64,000 bases of DNA, taken from Nematostella vectensis (Eukaryota > Cnidaria > Anthozoa > Actiniaria > Edwardsiidae). How positions within the stretch are numbered: position 1 is the stretch's first letter; each line of letters opens with the position of its first letter. Shown one piece after another: positions 33,902 through 45,195 of this stretch. The stretch spans positions 9,768,540 to 9,832,539 of the forward strand of contig NC_064042.1 of assembly GCF_932526225.1 (NCBI RefSeq). The letters are read 5' to 3'. Below the pieces are notes generated by a model, which did no database searches, was not told the origin of the DNA, and saw only the letters and a list, made by a program, of their open reading frames with translations. Both the position numbers and the translations under genes were made by a program.

Positions 33902-36900
33902 ATGGCCTCAGGATATGTCTTACCGCCGCCGGCGCCGCTGGAGATACACAATAGCAATGCTGCTGACAAATGGAAGCGATTTGTGCTCGCTTGGAAAAAC
34001 TACTCGTTGGCGACTGGGTTGAACGAGAAAGCTGAAGCCGTACAAGTAGCTACGTTGCTAACAGTTATCGGTGAAGAGGCGAGAGAAGTCTACTCGACAT
34101 TTACCCTGACCGAAGGAGAGACAGACAAGATAGAGCCTGTCATAAAGAAATTCGCCGAGTACTGTCAACCAAGAAAGAACGTGCCGTTCGAAAGATTCCG
34201 TTTCAACCAGCGAATGCAAGAGCCTGGAGAGTCCTACGAGCACTATAGAACAGCGCTGAGAAAATTGGCCGAGTCCTGCGAGTTTGATACGATTACGCCA
34301 GACGAAATACTTCGAGATCGGTTGTTATTTGGAATACATGACACGAAGGTCAGAGAAAGGTTGTTACGCGAGTCCAAATTAACACTAGCGAAAACAGATG
34401 AAATTTGCCGAGCGGCTGAGAGTATGCTTGCTCAGATGAAAATAGTCAAAGATACATCTGAGACAGACGTCAATGCCGTGAGTAAATTCGAGTCGAAGAA
34501 ACCCAACATCAAAAATTATCGGCGAAAGCAACGAGGTCAAGGCAAACAATGTGACAACTGTGGATACCAACATATGGCAAATCAGGAATCGTGTCCCGCA
34601 CGAGGAAAGGACTGCCGGAAGTGCGGAGCGAAAAATCACTTTGCCAATAGATGCAAACAGGAAGTCAAGGCTACCGAAGTCGAAGAAACAGATATGTATC
34701 CTGAGGAGACATATCAAACGGAGGAAGTATTGGCCGTCTGGTTGGATGATTCGCAGCTGGTCACATTTCAATCAGAGTCTGGAAGTTTCATCCGTTTCCA
34801 ACCTGATACTGGTGCACAATGCAATGTGTTGCCAGTGCACATATACAAGCAGGCGTGTAACGACCACAAGCTAGTAAAAGTGAAACCCGTGCAAACGTCC
34901 TTAGTGGCGTATGGGGGATCAAAGATCAAAGTCGTCGGGCATGTCACCATTAGAGTGTGGAGAAACCATGTATCGTGCCAGCTGGATTGTCGCCTTGTTG
35001 ACAGCCATGAAATCCGCCCGATTCTGGGGCGTAAGGCATGCCTTGGCATGAACATTATACAGTACAATGACAACGACCAGTTTCACAAACCGCAGACAGA
35101 TGGAGCGACAGTGTTCACCGTTGACCCCAAACCAGGAGCTGCACTAACAAGAGAAGAAATATTGGCTAAGTTCCCAGCAGTGTTCAGTGACGGGGTTGGC
35201 AAACTTGATGGAGAATACACCATCAGACTAGACACAAACGCTCAACCAGTACAACACGCACCACGTAGAGTTGCAGTAGCCCTAAGACCCCAGCTCAAGA
35301 AAACCTTGAATGATCTAGTGGACAAAGAGATAATAGCACCGGTGACCACACCCACCTCGTGGATCAGCTCTATGGTAGTAGTTACCAAGAAAGATGGAAA
35401 ACTGCGAATATGCCTAGACCCAAAGGATCTCAACAAAGCCATCCAGAGGGAAAACTATCCCCTACCAACCATAGAAGAGGTTGCAACACGATTACACGGT
35501 GCCAAGGTGTTCACGTTGTTGGATGTCCGCAACGGTTTCTGGCACGTCCAGCTAGAGGAAGAGTCGACCTATCTAACAACTTTCCATACACCGTTTGGCC
35601 GATACCGATGGAAGAGAATGCCTTTCGGGATCTCCTCAGCACCAAAAGTGTTTCAAAGAAAGATGCATGAATTTGCCGAAGGTCTGACTGGAACCGAAGT
35701 TGTTGCTGATGATTTCCTGGTAGTGGGCTATGGCGAGAGCTACGAGGAGGCAACGGCGGATCACGACAGGAACCTCCTGGCATTCCTAAACCGTTGTGAT
35801 CAACGGGACATACACCTGAATCCCGACAAGATGAGACTTAGGAAATCAGAGTTACTCTTCATTGGCCACATAGCAACTGACAAGGGACTTAAAGTCGACC
35901 CTGCTAAAGTGCGAGCAATTGTGGACATGCCCTCACCGACCGACAAGCTTGGGGTACAGCGTCTGTTAGGCCTAGCCCAATACCTTGCAAAGTTCCTGCC
36001 CCAGCTGTCAGACATCACAAAGCCGCTGAGGGATCTCACACAGAGCGACGTGCAGTTCATCTGGGATGATGCGCAACAGTCTGCGTTTGAAAAGCTAAAG
36101 GATGCCGTTACAGTCACTCCAGTATTGCGGTACTACAACCTAGACGAGGAGATTACACTTCAGTGCGATGCGTCGCAGAGCGGATTGGGTGCCGCATTAC
36201 TACAGAATGGCCAACCAGTAGCCTACGCATCACGTGCACTCACGCCCGCTGAGACGCGTTATGCACAGATTGAGAAGGAGCTGCTCGCGATTGTTTTTGC
36301 GTGTGACCGTTTCCATACGTACGTCTACGGCCGCGAAGTCGTCAACATCGAGACTGATCACAAGCCTTTGGAACCAATCTTCATCAAACCTCTGGCGACT
36401 GCTCCGAAACGCCTACAACGGATGCTGCTGAGTCTGCAGAGTTACAGTCTCAATGTGAAGTACAAGAAAGGCAAAGATCTTTACTTGGCTGACACCCTAA
36501 GCAGAGCTTACCTACCCGAAGTCAACGCCTGGGAGTGTACCAGGGAGCTGGAGGAGATTGACCATCGATCATGGATGCCAGTGAGAGAAGAGACTTGGCA
36601 GCAACTCAAAAATGCAGCAGTAGATGATGCGGTGCAACAAAACCTTCGAGAGGTTATAAAGAGAGGTTGGCCAGAGAGCAAAACAGACCTGCCGGAGTGC
36701 GTGCATCCTTACTTTGATATTCGAGACGAGCTAACTGTCCAAGAAGAACTCATCTTTAAAGGCCAACAGTTGGTGGTTCCTAGAGCCCTGAGGAAGGAGC
36801 TTATGGAAAAGACACACTCATCCCACATCGGTATAGAAGGCTGCATAAGACGAGCAAGAGACACGTTTTTCTGGCCGCGGATGACTGTCGAGTTGAAGGA

Positions 36901-37870
36901 GTACATCACAAAATGCGAAGTATGTTTGACTCATCGCAGTGGCCAACGAAAGGAGCCAATTCTCCAACATGAGTTTGTCGCTCGACCTTGGGGAAAGGTC
37001 TCAGCTGACCTCTGTGAGCTCGACAACCGAACACTGCTAGTGGTCAGCGACTACTTCAGCAACTACATAGAAGTGGCCCGGCTTAACACAGTGACGTCAC
37101 GAGCAATAATAAAGGAGCTGAAGGCAATATTTGCCAGGTTTGGCATCCCAGACACCCTTATAACCGACAATGGACCGCAGTTCGCATCAGCGGAGTTTAG
37201 TGTATTTGCCAAGACCTGGATGTTCGAACACAAGACGTCATCCCCAAGATATGCCCAAGCAAATGGGAAAGCGGAAAATGCTGTACAGACAGTAAAGAGG
37301 CTGTTTAAAAAATGCAAGACATCCGGGGGGTCAGAATTCCAAGCACTTCTCGACTGGCGGAATACTCCGACTGCTGGAATCGGAACTAGCCCGGCCCAGC
37401 GCCTTTTCGGACGTCGATGCAAAACACTTCTCCCTGTGGCTGGTTCCCTACTACAGCCTAGCTACAACACTGAAGAGGACACCAGGAAGTTGATAGGTAC
37501 CAAGCAACGCCAGAAGTTTTATTACGATAAGCACAGCAAGCCCCTGGAGCCCATTGCTGTCGGCGAAACTGTGCGCATGAAGCTACCAGGACAAGACACG
37601 TGGACGCCTGGTACGTGTTTAGGTCAAGCCGGACCTAGGAGCTACAACGTCGAGACTGAAGGTACCACCTACCGACGAAACCGCCGACAGTTGATCAGCA
37701 CTGGAGAAACAAACAGCCAAGTACCTGATGTTCTGGAATCACCAGAACCCGATGATGCTCAGCAGCAACCCAGCCAGGTTGCCATGCCACCAGATTCTTC
37801 ACAGGCTATAACAAGGCCTCGGCGGGAGGTGAAGCCTCCTGCATGGCTCAAAGACTATGTGCCAAAATAA
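33902..37870 (+). CDS. gag-pol: Gag-Pol polyprotein of a Ty3/gypsy retrotransposon
   Basis: 1322 residues in one frame, with no Gag/Pol frameshift. Residues 1-200 are a Gag capsid-like region. Residues 215-257 hold two zinc knuckles, the second a classical CRKCGAKNHFANRC. The aspartic protease has DTGAQ at about residue 301. The reverse transcriptase (about 430-630) has VADDFLV in place of the common YVDD at about 601. RNase H (about 755-870) has QCDASQSGLGAALLQ and YAQIEKELLAIVFA. The integrase has an HHCC finger (HSSHIGIEGC...CEVC, from about 971) and a DD35E core: Asp in SADLCEL (about 1034), TDNGPQF (about 1089) and Glu in NGKAENAV (about 1124). The polyprotein would be cut by its own protease and supports reverse transcription and integration. 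No stop or frameshift; it looks recently active. Confidence 0.95.
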   Translation: MASGYVLPPPAPLEIHNSNAADKWKRFVLAWKNYSLATGLNEKAEAVQVATLLTVIGEEAREVYSTFTLTEGETDKIEPVIKKFAEYCQPRKNVPFERFRFNQRMQEPGESYEHYRTALRKLAESCEFDTITPDEILRDRLLFGIHDTKVRERLLRESKLTLAKTDEICRAAESMLAQMKIVKDTSETDVNAVSKFESKKPNIKNYRRKQRGQGKQCDNCGYQHMANQESCPARGKDCRKCGAKNHFANRCKQEVKATEVEETDMYPEETYQTEEVLAVWLDDSQLVTFQSESGSFIRFQPDTGAQCNVLPVHIYKQACNDHKLVKVKPVQTSLVAYGGSKIKVVGHVTIRVWRNHVSCQLDCRLVDSHEIRPILGRKACLGMNIIQYNDNDQFHKPQTDGATVFTVDPKPGAALTREEILAKFPAVFSDGVGKLDGEYTIRLDTNAQPVQHAPRRVAVALRPQLKKTLNDLVDKEIIAPVTTPTSWISSMVVVTKKDGKLRICLDPKDLNKAIQRENYPLPTIEEVATRLHGAKVFTLLDVRNGFWHVQLEEESTYLTTFHTPFGRYRWKRMPFGISSAPKVFQRKMHEFAEGLTGTEVVADDFLVVGYGESYEEATADHDRNLLAFLNRCDQRDIHLNPDKMRLRKSELLFIGHIATDKGLKVDPAKVRAIVDMPSPTDKLGVQRLLGLAQYLAKFLPQLSDITKPLRDLTQSDVQFIWDDAQQSAFEKLKDAVTVTPVLRYYNLDEEITLQCDASQSGLGAALLQNGQPVAYASRALTPAETRYAQIEKELLAIVFACDRFHTYVYGREVVNIETDHKPLEPIFIKPLATAPKRLQRMLLSLQSYSLNVKYKKGKDLYLADTLSRAYLPEVNAWECTRELEEIDHRSWMPVREETWQQLKNAAVDDAVQQNLREVIKRGWPESKTDLPECVHPYFDIRDELTVQEELIFKGQQLVVPRALRKELMEKTHSSHIGIEGCIRRARDTFFWPRMTVELKEYITKCEVCLTHRSGQRKEPILQHEFVARPWGKVSADLCELDNRTLLVVSDYFSNYIEVARLNTVTSRAIIKELKAIFARFGIPDTLITDNGPQFASAEFSVFAKTWMFEHKTSSPRYAQANGKAENAVQTVKRLFKKCKTSGGSEFQALLDWRNTPTAGIGTSPAQRLFGRRCKTLLPVAGSLLQPSYNTEEDTRKLIGTKQRQKFYYDKHSKPLEPIAVGETVRMKLPGQDTWTPGTCLGQAGPRSYNVETEGTTYRRNRRQLISTGETNSQVPDVLESPEPDDAQQQPSQVAMPPDSSQAITRPRREVKPPAWLKDYVPK

Positions 37871-37993
37871 CATTGAAACTGTTAGGACACTGAACATTAG
37901 TTATAATCCATCGTATGATTTTAGTTGTAAAATTTCGGTTTTTTACCCTTTGATTATTATAATGTTGTTTTAACCAACCGTTAGCGTTACTGT

Positions 37994-38007
37994 TAAAAGA
38001 GGGAAGA
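37994..38007 (+). promoter_or_regulatory. Polypurine tract
   Basis: aaaagagggaaga lies directly before the 3' LTR, as needed to prime plus-strand synthesis. Confidence 0.85.
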
Positions 38008-38136
38008 TGTGACAAGTTGCGTGACAGAGCACGTGCTCAGAACGTGACCGAGGACCGATTTAGATTGTGCAAGACTCATGGCTCGTTTCACCGTTGAATA
38101 AACGTCTACAAAACTTCTTATTATCCTCTTCTTACA
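38008..38136 (+). repeat. 3' LTR, 129 bp
   Basis: Identical to 33755-33883 as far as I can compare by eye, implying recent insertion. Confidence 0.93.
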
Positions 38137-38446
38137 AAAGGCTACAGGAGAAACCTTATGGCAAAAGAAAACCCTCTTGTATTACCTTATGACCCTTCGC
38201 CTGTGATATTTGTGATACTCATGCGACTTCAATGATGCAACGCTGCATTCAAGAAATCCAAAAAATTTCAATTTTCAATACGCGAATTTCTGCCTTAAAA
38301 TAAACTAATATTGCTATTCTCCAACTCTTCTATATAGTCAGTAAATGAGAATGAATGTTGTAATGGTTTGATGTCTGGCGAAATACCTTGAAGGCTCCAC
38401 AACTCTCCACCTCGCTCTCCACTCTCCCAAGACCAAAACCGTTTCC
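38137..38446. other. Short spacer, nothing recognised
   Basis: Unique-looking sequence between the 3' LTR and the second satellite array. Confidence 0.4.
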
Positions 38447-38958
38447 AATAAACTAGTATCCAAGTGATATCATCAGCTAAATTTAGAGGACTATTATACA
38501 AGCAATTTTAGCTCTAAGACAATACCACAGATAAACCAGTATTCAAGTGATATAATCAGCTAAAATTAGAGGACTATCACAAGCAATCTTAGCTCCAAGA
38601 CAATACCACAGATAAACCAGTATTCAAGTGATATCATCAGTTAAAGTTAGAGGACTATTACACAAGCAATCTTAGCTCTAAGACAATACCACAGATAAAC
38701 TAGTATCCAAATGATATCATCAGCTAAATTTAGAGGACTATTATACAAGCAATTTTAGCTCTAAGACAATACCACAGATAAACCAGTATTCAAGTGATAT
38801 AATCAGCTAAAATTAGAGGACTATTATACTAGCAATCTTAGCTCCAAGACAATACCACAGATAAACCAGTATTCAAGTGATATCATCAGTTAAAGTTAGA
38901 GGACTATTACACAAGCAATCTTAGCTCTAAGACAATACCACAGATAAACTAGTATCCA
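38447..38958. repeat. About 84-bp satellite, array 2
   Basis: Six or so copies of the unit seen at 29790-30480 (actagtatccaagtgatatc ... caataccacagataa). A two- to three-unit block is repeated as a block. It ends inside a unit at ccaggtgatat, where the 48-bp repeat begins. Confidence 0.92.
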
Positions 38959-38964
38959 GGTGAT

Positions 38965-39300
38965 ATTTGGAGTAGAACAGGATGATAATATTGAAGAATT
39001 AGGGCTGACTGACTTTGGAGTAGAACAGGATGATAATATTGAAGAATTAGGGCTGACTGACTTTGGAGTAGAACAAAATGATAATGTTGAAGAATTAGGG
39101 CTGACTGACTTTGGAGTAGAACAAAATGATAATGTTGAAGAATTAGGGCTGACTGACTTTGGAGTAGAACAAAATGATAATGTTGAAGAATTAGGGCTGA
39201 CTGACTTTGGAGTAGAACAGGATGATAATATTGAAGAATTAGGGCTGACTTACTTTGGAGTAGAACAAAATGATAATGTTGAAGAATTAGGGCTGGATGG
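38965..39300. repeat. 48-bp tandem repeat, seven copies
   Basis: Seven 48-bp units starting tttggagtagaacaggatga. On + they encode an acidic 16-residue repeat (FGVEQDDNIEELGLTD); the - strand is open too. There is no start codon with context, no splice signal and no homology cue, so I treat it as a minisatellite. Confidence 0.9.
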
Positions 39301-41608
39301 CTTCCTGCGAGTAGAGAAGAGCATTTGATGTCTGTCTTTCCCGCCAGTTTTGTTTTTGGCGCCATCTTGCTTATTTGTCCCGCCAAAATCGACTCTTTTG
39401 CTATCCACCGCATTTATAGCAGAAATTACTTCTTCAAACTTCTTTGTTGATAAAAAATCAACTTTAGATAAATCTCTTTGCCGCAACAACCAGGCGCAGA
39501 GACCAAACATGGTTGTGACGTAGGTTTTTGGCTGTTTGTTGACGAGCTTCGACTCCGTAGATTGTATCTGATCGGTCTCGATGCTGCGAATCTCGTCGGG
39601 AAAAATTTAGAATAATTCGTTTCTGGCGAAGTCAATTGACCGGCAACCACAAACGTCTTTGTTGACCACGTACCATCGCTTTTGGGGGGGAAGAGATGGC
39701 CCGGTCACTTCGTGAGCAGCACACGGGTCCGCCATCATCATCCCTCCCTCGCTTCTGCCTCTTCTGGTCGAGCGCAGCAATGCATGGTCTCCGAATACGA
39801 ATTTGGCGCCCAAGTACAGTATTAACCGCAAGGAATGTATTAATCGTTGCATAGTTAGACGAAGTGTGAAAAATACAATATTGAACAGCAAAGGAACTAA
39901 ACCAATCCGTAATCGTACTAGTAGACTGCGTAGCAAGCGTTCCCGAGTGTTTTGAGCGAAAATAGAAACTCCGAGAATCAGAGGATACCGGCAAGGGGTT
40001 CGGCGAGTTTGCTCAAATTTGCTTGTCGAACACCTAGCCAATTTCCACTGATTCTCTGGGTTTCTATCTGTACCGTTGCAGAACTGTCCTTGTGGTGAAA
40101 GTGTCGAACCAATCAGATAGGACTACATGTGTCCAATCATAGACCTTGTTAGAATACCACACGTGTGACACTGGGATCGAGTGGCAGAACTGTCTTCCCT
40201 CTTCTTCCCTGGGATCGAGTTTGGTATGGCAGAACGGTCGTTTGTTGATAATATAACTGATTTCTGAGGAATTGATAAAGCAGAGAAACACTCAAAAAGC
40301 AGAGAAACACCCAAGAGAAAAAGGATTTAGCAAAAGCCATGTTATCTTCCCTTACTGAAGTCCGTCCTAAGACGGAGACAAGCCATTAAGAGGTGAGTCA
40401 CGCTCCCTCACTTCTCGAAAAACCGAGTCTTTACTTTCGTACTGTCCTTCGCTAGGGGAGATATCCACAATTAAGCAGGTCAAGTAGTTCACAGGAAATA
40501 TATTTAAAGGCTACTACTGATAAATAAGTGAACGCAATGCGAGTAAAACATCCAATTGATAATCAATCAGTTCCACTATCTAAGTTGGGCTAAGTTGTAC
40601 AGTAAGATTGCAGCTATAAGCTTACAATTATCACACAGTCCCCTAAGTAACCTGATTTGATCTTTCTCTGCCTCATAAAAATCAATACGGTGAATTGGCA
40701 TATCCTCAGACTTGCCTTTTCTAAGGGTCTGTTTACATTACGAATATCAACCATGGCTGAAGCATTAGTATGACCAGGCGACTGAAAATGTTTTTCATAT
40801 TAGTAGCTAGCTTCAGCCTGTACTAAATTCGTTTTTGAACAGTTAAAACTATTCACAGCACCTCGGCATGTTTTTAGCAGTTCTTAAAATTTGGTGAAAT
40901 GCTGGTCGTTCATATAAAAAAAGGTCCTCATAAAAAAAGAGTGTTCTTTATTTATGTGATTACATGGAGATATTCCATCCACTACTGGAGCTTGGGGTAG
41001 CACAGGTGAGCAGCCCAGGCTGGAAATCTCGCTCATATAATAGAAAAAGCAATTTTACAAGAATTTTAGGAATACCCGGTTGGACCCCCGACTGTGCTGA
41101 AAACTCAGCCTGGGTTGAAATTATTAATAAAATCAAAAGAAATCAACAGTCGTTAGAATGCTTCTCTATCAGGCGTGTCATCACCATTGACCACCAAAAA
41201 GTTGGTATTTGATTTTGAACAGTTGTCATGTTAGACTTTTTCCATAGCTATCTATGACTGCCAAATGCTGCAAATGCTGTTTGTGTGCCTGCCAATCCTT
41301 TGCACCATATCGAATCCTTGCTTAAGCAATCCATTAAATTTCATATTTATACTAATAACTATTAGAAAATGATCACTGACACCTCGACCAATCAGCACCC
41401 TCTATTTGAACCCCCTAAATCTCATAGTAATTAAAGTTTCAAGGGGCAATAGAGAATTAGAGAATGAGTGGGGAGAATTAGTCAATAGAGAATGAGGCAA
41501 TAGAGAATTAGTGGGGAGTGTAGTTAGAAATAAGTGCTTACTACTTAGTGATTAGTATTCCCTAAGTTGCAACATTGTTTTCATTGTTTTCCTGGATTTT
41601 TTTTTTTT
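39301..41608. other. Unassigned region
   Basis: Short frames on the - strand (39250-39510, 39607-40041) have no domain I know and overlap one another in different frames. A short direct repeat (tgggatcgagt ... ggcagaac) lies at 40172-40236. From 41400 the sequence has a small repeated phrase (agagaatgag / agagaattag). No gene can be supported. Confidence 0.4.
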
Positions 41609-44600
41609 TGGTTTGGATTGGGTATTCGTACCAAGACGTAGGGGCCTAAAGTGGTGTGGTAGTGAGGTGGGTGTAATCGTATGGTATGGTGATGTTGGAT
41701 GGTGATGGTGAGGGATGGCTAGTAAGGTAATGTGGAGTGGAGATGGTAGTAATGTAATTACAGTGGGGAGGTGGATAGGTTAGACTAGTAGGTGGTTGAA
41801 AGATAAAGTGGGACTTTAGAATAGATTGTGGTATTGTGTGGTGGGTAGGTGAAAAAGCAAAAAAATAATAATAATAATATGGTGTGGTATGGAGATGACT
41901 AATGGCTGTGTTGGTGGGGGAAAATTGGTACAGTGTATAGGTAAGAGTGGTGGTGAGGGAGATGTGGAGTAGATGTATTTGTGGGAACTAATAGGTATGA
42001 AATAGTATATCATGACCATTACTATGACAATATAGAGTATGAATCTAATGTCTAAATGATGTAAATTTTTTGGTTTGGATCGGGTATTCGTACCAAGACG
42101 TAGGGGCCTAAAGTGGTGTGGTAGTGAGGTGGGTGTAATCGTATGGTATGGTGGTGTTGGAGGGTGATGATGAGGGATGGCTAGTAAGGTAATGTGGAGT
42201 GGAGATGGTAGTAATGTAATTACGGTGGGGAGGTGGATAGGTTAGACTAGTAGGTGGTGGAGGGTGGTAGAAAGATAAAGTGGGACTATAGAATAGGTTG
42301 TGGTAGTGTGTGGTGGGTAGGTGAAAAAGAAAAAATTAGTAATAATATGGTGTGGTATGGAGATGACTAATGGCTGTGTTGGTGGGGGAAAAATTGGTAT
42401 GGTGCACAGGCAAGAGTGGTGGTGGGGGAGATGTGGAGCAGGTGCAGTTGTGGGAACTATTAGGTATGAAATAGTATATCATGACCGTTACTATGACAAT
42501 ATGGAGTATGAATATAATGCCTAAATGATGTAAAAAATGAACAGGAAATATGTCCAAAAGGTGTCCAAAAATCCACCAAAAATAATAGAATAGTGTCTAT
42601 TACAGCGAAAGTAATTGTAAAATAAATTGTAGCGCAGAAATATTATAAGAAACAACATTATGAGACTAAAGAAAACAAAGAAAACTAACTTTTCTGGGTT
42701 AAGAATAGAACGGAAGTGACGTAGCACTTATGCATATTCGGTAAGTTAATTATGTGACCAAATTTAGAACGAACGAACGCCCTGACACAAGCCGATGCGT
42801 CACCACGAAACAGACAAGCCCACGCGAATGATGCGAATTTGCACGGAAAATATGTGTATTGATGGAGTACCATGAAAGACAAAGGGCTCCAACAGAGATG
42901 GCAAAAGGTTGGAGTGTTGAATGAGGCCGCACGTGCCATAGGAACGGAGATAATTGCTTGTTTAAACTCGAGTGACCTCGTGCCTGACCCGACGAGTGAA
43001 CTGTTAGAAAAGCAATTCACAAAGCAGAAACCAGCTTGGAGTTGTGTACAAGAACAAAACCACTCTCCAGAAAAGAATGTAAAACAGATCTAACAGATCT
43101 CCCCCATTCATAATGAGGTCGTATGTGCCATAGGAACGGAGATAATTGCTTGCTAAAACTCGAGTGGCCTTGTGCCTGATTCGATGAATAAATTGTTAGT
43201 GAAGCAATTAACAAAGCGGAAACCAGCCTAAAGCCGTGTACCGGAACAAAACCATTCTACAGAAAAGAATGTAAAACAAATCTTAAATGATTGTAATAAA
43301 CGGAGAAGTTATTCTGTCAGGTTATGTTCGGGTGGTTAAGATTATGGGTTATGAGACGACGGGTTAAGGTTGTTATAAGAGATGGGGTTGATAATAAAAC
43401 GACATGAGAGTTATGAATAAAGGGTTTTTTTTGTTTAGTGGAGAAGGTGGTTAGTAAATATGGTATTATGTGGAGATTGAAACAGTTAAAATCGGAAGCT
43501 TGTTGCGAGTGTTGTGTAGCGGATGTGAAGAGGTGATGGCGGCATTAATAAAATCTGATAAAGGGGGATAATGTGAGTGTGAACAGAATGATAAGCAGGG
43601 ATATTGTGAAAAGACTGTGTAGTGTTTATGGGAAAGTGTGTTGTGTGTAGGGTGGGAAAGTAATGTGTAGGATAAGAGAAAGAAAAGTGTTTGGATTGTA
43701 GGGAGGAAATGGTGAGCGGTAATGGGGAGGGTGAGGTATGTGTGGAGGTATGTATCTAATGAAGTGTGTAAATGGTATGACTGACAGGCGAAATTAAACA
43801 ACAATAGAGACCGAATGAGTGTTGCGAAAACGCCGAGAAAAGATAAAAAATACTGTAGCGGTGAAAGGGTGTATTGCGGACAATGGAAATTGATGCTAGT
43901 AAAACGGCGAGAAGAAGATGAAGTAGGGGCGCGGGAGGCGACAAAGGGAGCGCGGTGAGAGTGGAGATGACGCTGAAACGTTAACAAGACAGGAAGGATA
44001 GTTTTCTCCAGATGAAGCGATAATCGGTGGTGAGAGATAAGGGTAAAAGGCAAAGGCACGAAGAAAACAACCGGCATGTATATGCAAAATGGACATAACA
44101 AAATAAACCAATAAGACAAAAGTGTGTAGGTCATTTCAAAGAGCTCTGCGAAATGTAGAACTAAAGGCATATAACGCCAACCAAGACTTCTCATCAGGGG
44201 GCGAGGTCTATTGGTTGGTCATATACGAACCTGGAGATTAAAGCGGGGGGACTTAGGGGAAAGCTAGGGGAAAACCGGCGATGATGGTGGGAGTAAAAAG
44301 GGAAAAAAACTAGGGAGATGATTCGTATATGAAGCGTGTTTCGAATGATAAGGCCCTCATCACCCGCCCCTACACGCTCGTTAGTAATGCCTGTAGTGAA
44401 GCGTGGTGCATGAAATGTCCAAACCTGTGTAGCGACTGGCTCCAGCTGAGTGCATGGCTTGGTCTGAAAAGTAAAAGATAGCGCGCCGGGGAATGAGGTA
44501 AAGGGAAAAAAGTGGATAGAGGCTGAGATAGGAGGGGGAAGTGTGTAGTGGACAAAATGGTCCATGTGATGGTCCTGGCTAGCGGCTGTATGTGGTGGAC

Positions 44601-45195
44601 TAAATGATAAATAAGTATGGGGACTTATGCATGTAGCAGGAAGGGAAGAGAATACGGGTGTCGTGATTAGGTGGGTAGTATATAGGATGTGTGGAAAGGA
44701 GGGTGTACATACCTGAGATGTGTATTGGCGGAGCTTAGATTGCGTGTCTTGTAGGTATTCCGTATGCAGCGAAGCGAGGGGTTATGAGGGGATTGCGCTC
44801 GTGGTTATACGAGTATTAGATGAAAATAGATATTGCTGTTTCCGTTTCCGGTTATTGTACATCCGGGTATTTATTAACTAGGTTGCGGTTTGGTTTACAA
44901 AATTGGCAAAATATGGCGGATGAATACAATGAATGGCTATGTTATTGTACGGGAATATTTGGGAAGTGTTCTGTGCTAGATAGGATGACGGGGTGGCATG
45001 CGCTGAGAGGATAGAGTGTTGGTGAGGAGCCAGGTTGGATATTCAAGGCAGTAGCGTGGAAGTTTTCCTGCGGTCATTGTTGAGGCCGGATGTCTATATC
45101 TGGTGGCTTGTTGTCGATGGACTGTATTTTTATAGACGGACTGTTTTTATTGGTGTAGATATACTGTGTGGTACAGAAGACTCGTAGAATTCCTT
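41609..45195 (+). mobile_element. Left arm of the large inverted duplication (foldback-type element)
   Basis: About 3.6 kb, reverse-complementary to 50726-54314 with few differences. It opens with the element end ggtttggattgggtattcgt, then accaagacgtaggggcc. This end is repeated in direct orientation at 42071, 45199 and 45822, so the arm contains nested units. The + strand is G/T-rich and C-poor in 41630-42520 and 43300-43790. No transposase is recognised. The frames at 43466-44194 and 44194-44565 (- strand) are shared with the other arm, but one arm has a frame change. Confidence 0.85.

Larger units (their letters stand above)
33755..38136 (+). mobile_element. Ty3/gypsy LTR retrotransposon, intact
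   Basis: 4382 bp, bounded by identical 129-bp LTRs starting tgtgac and ending ttaca. One uninterrupted Gag-Pol frame and a polypurine tract. Flanks caagg / aaagg suggest a 5-bp target duplication with one mismatch. The order PR-RT-RNase H-IN places it in Ty3/gypsy. Confidence 0.95.

Noticed and set aside
39426-40340. Several overlapping - strand ORFs
   Set aside because: Mutually overlapping frames, no homology cue, no consistent splice model.
43466-44565. Frames of 242 and 123 codons shared by both inverted arms, as transposase candidates
   Set aside because: Ser/His/Thr/Leu-rich with no catalytic motif; one frame breaks in the other arm. The strand is C-poor on +, hence stop-poor on -.
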